DNA of 64,000 bases from DAOSXA01 sp964526835. Lineage in GTDB: Bacteria > Zixibacteria > MSB-5A5 > GN15 > FEB-12. The position numbers and the translations under genes were made by a program. Below the pieces are notes generated by a model that was not told the DNA's origin, did no database searches, and was given only the letters and a program-made list of their open reading frames with translations. Positions 62,533 to 64,000 of this stretch are shown here, one piece after another (the first letter of the stretch is position 1; each line of letters opens with the position of its first letter). Location of the stretch: positions 16,771 to 80,770 of the forward strand of contig CAZGMK010000012.1 of assembly GCA_964526835.1 (NCBI GenBank), written 5' to 3'.

Positions 62533-64000
62533 ATGAAGACAAAATTGAGGCTGAAATTGGGCCAGAAGATCATGGGGATGATCTTCATCCTGCTGGCGGT
62601 TACTGTTCTCGGGATTGCGTGGGTCAGCAGTGATAAGGCAGAACAGTATCTGACCGAGTCGGCGCGGCAGGACCTGGCCCACATGGTCGATCTTTCGGTA
62701 GGTATGTGCGAGGTGGCGGCCCAGGAAGCAGAGATGCGTATCGCCAACGCCGTCGACCTGACAGTCGCCACGATTGCCCGTGCCGGTGAGGAACTGGTAG
62801 TCAGCAACGGCAACCTGCTCGCCGGGGGCGATTCAGGTCAGGTACTCAACGGCAACGCCGCCATCGTGGATGAAATAACAGAAAAGACAGGGGCCGAATG
62901 CAGCATCTTCCTGCGGGAAGGCAGCACTGCCCGCCGAATCGCCACCAGTGTCGTGACTCAGTCCGGGGGGCGGGCGCTGGGCTCACTTTTGGACTCCGAC
63001 ATATTCGATGCCGTAGTTCGCGGAAACAGACGCTACGTTGGTCGCGCCTCGGTTTTGGGACAGCAGAAGATCACCGCCTACGACCCGCTCCATAATCCCT
63101 CCGGAGAGGTCGTGGGCGTGGTCGGGGTAGCTCTTCCGGAACAGTCGGAAGCTCTGCGCGCCTCAATTCTGAAACAGAAGGTGGGGAGCACCGGCTACAT
63201 ATACGCGATGGATCGCGACGGCATACTGACGGTTCATCCGAACTCCGAAGGCGAGGACCTGACGAAACATCAGTTTGCACGAGAGATGCTGGCGAAGGCC
63301 TCCGATTTGGTTAATGGCGAAGTCGGCTGGATCGAATATGAATGGGAGCGCAACGGCGTTATGTCCCCGAAGATCGTCGGTTACGGCCACTTTCCCAAAT
63401 GGGGCTGGACGATTGGCGTCGGCAGTTACCTGGATGAATTCACGGCCCCGGTCACTGCCATCCGCAAGGCCATCGCTGTTATCGGCGTCGTGATGCTGGC
63501 GATAGCACTCGTAATGGCCTTCCTCTTCGCCCGGACAATTACCCGCCCGGTCTCCAGGCTGGTCGATGTCGCCGAAGCGGTGGCGGTGGGCGACATTTCG
63601 CGGCGCGCCGATATCAAGTCCTCGGATGAGATAGGCCAGTTGGCAGGAGCTTTCGACAGCATGATGGAGTATCTCCGCGAGGCCGCAGGAGTAGCCGAGA
63701 AAATCGCCCAGAATGACCTGACCGTGAGAGTCGAGCCCCGTTCGGACAATGATGCTCTGGGCAATGCGTTCAAGACCATGATTGGTGGCCTCACCGGCAT
63801 GATTCGCCAACTCAGAGACAACGCCCGCGAACTGGTCTCAGCCGCAACCGAAATAGCTTCATCCTCCGAGCAGATGTCGCGGGGGGCGAATGATCAAAGT
63901 GAGCAGATCAGCCAGATCAGCACGGCTATCGAGGAGATGACTGCGACCATCGTCGAGTCCTCCAGAAACGCCGGCGAGGCCTCGGACGGCGCCAAGGGCG
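62533..64000 (+). CDS. Methyl-accepting chemotaxis protein (3' truncated by window end)
   Basis: At least 489 residues. TM1 (IMGMIFILLAVTVLGIAWV), a long periplasmic region with a Cache domain (GYIYAMDRDGILTVHPN, GWTIGVGSYLDEF), TM2 (IAVIGVVMLAIALVMAFLFA), HAMP (TITRPVSRLVDVAEAVAVGD) and a second HAMP-like stretch, then the start of the signalling helices (SSSEQMSRGANDQSEQIS). AAGGAG lies about eleven bases before the ATG. The frame is open at the right edge. Its Cache domain resembles that of the kinase at 57984, so both may sense the same type of molecule. Confidence 0.9.
   Translation, partial: MKTKLRLKLGQKIMGMIFILLAVTVLGIAWVSSDKAEQYLTESARQDLAHMVDLSVGMCEVAAQEAEMRIANAVDLTVATIARAGEELVVSNGNLLAGGDSGQVLNGNAAIVDEITEKTGAECSIFLREGSTARRIATSVVTQSGGRALGSLLDSDIFDAVVRGNRRYVGRASVLGQQKITAYDPLHNPSGEVVGVVGVALPEQSEALRASILKQKVGSTGYIYAMDRDGILTVHPNSEGEDLTKHQFAREMLAKASDLVNGEVGWIEYEWERNGVMSPKIVGYGHFPKWGWTIGVGSYLDEFTAPVTAIRKAIAVIGVVMLAIALVMAFLFARTITRPVSRLVDVAEAVAVGDISRRADIKSSDEIGQLAGAFDSMMEYLREAAGVAEKIAQNDLTVRVEPRSDNDALGNAFKTMIGGLTGMIRQLRDNARELVSAATEIASSSEQMSRGANDQSEQISQISTAIEEMTATIVESSRNAGEASDGAKG

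Overview
The window looks like a chromosomal segment of a GC-rich, anaerobic or facultatively anaerobic, diderm bacterium of the FCB/Zixibacteria type. This placement is an inference. It rests on two secreted proteins ending in duplicated dockerin-like repeats of a style common in Zixibacteria (3417-4709, 16058-19648), on outer-membrane and lipoprotein signatures, on GlnS used for tRNA-Gln charging, and on many sigma-54 and redox-complex genes. No rRNA, CRISPR array or insertion sequence was seen.

Layout. 0.2-3 kb: an ECF-like sigma factor, a B12/radical SAM protein and an RRM RNA-binding protein. 3.4-8 kb: a dockerin-type secreted protein, then an isolated phage-type portal + terminase large-subunit pair without other phage genes. 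7.8-11 kb: a Rossmann-like unknown and a TPR-glycosyltransferase-methyltransferase fusion, then an initiator tRNA. 11.7-19.9 kb: three exported proteins on the minus strand (penicillin acylase family, a repeat lipoprotein, and a C25 gingipain-like protease with thrombospondin-3 repeats). 20-31.5 kb: a redox and signalling block with a PAS/sigma-54 activator, a NifX-like protein, a DsrMKJOP/Hme-like membrane complex whose HybB-like subunit is fused to a hexaheme cytochrome, three receiver proteins, a PAS-PAS histidine kinase and a second PAS/sigma-54 activator. 31.6-36.4 kb: a cluster resembling the anaerobe-specific 'orange protein' (ORP) system (NifX-like proteins, two MinD/Mrp ATPases with ferredoxin inserts, a radical SAM protein, small Gly-rich proteins), preceded by a strong -24/-12 promoter.

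36.6-45 kb: a MshEN/PATAN protein, then an operon marR - FN3 membrane protein - Na+ symporter - 40-aa membrane peptide - carbamoyltransferase - asnB in which several stops and starts overlap or abut. 45-51 kb: nfnAB, queG, rpe, a glucokinase homologue with altered ATP-binding loops, thiamine pyrophosphokinase and tRNA-Gln. 51.7-55.4 kb: a three-gene porin-cytochrome conduit (decaheme periplasmic cytochrome, outer-membrane barrel, multiheme lipoprotein) behind a second good -24/-12 promoter. 56-64 kb: glnS, a Cache/PAS kinase with its sigma-54 response regulator, a thioredoxin-fold protein and a truncated chemoreceptor.

Reading together: NfnAB and the Hdr-like membrane complex handle cytoplasmic thiol/ferredoxin/NAD(P)H and quinone electrons, and the porin-cytochrome operon gives a route across the outer membrane. 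Three sigma-54 activators, several cysteine-bearing PAS domains and -24/-12 promoters suggest that these redox modules are switched by redox or metabolite signals. That regulatory link is inference. Start codons were chosen from Shine-Dalgarno spacing and family N-termini; uncertain ones are flagged.
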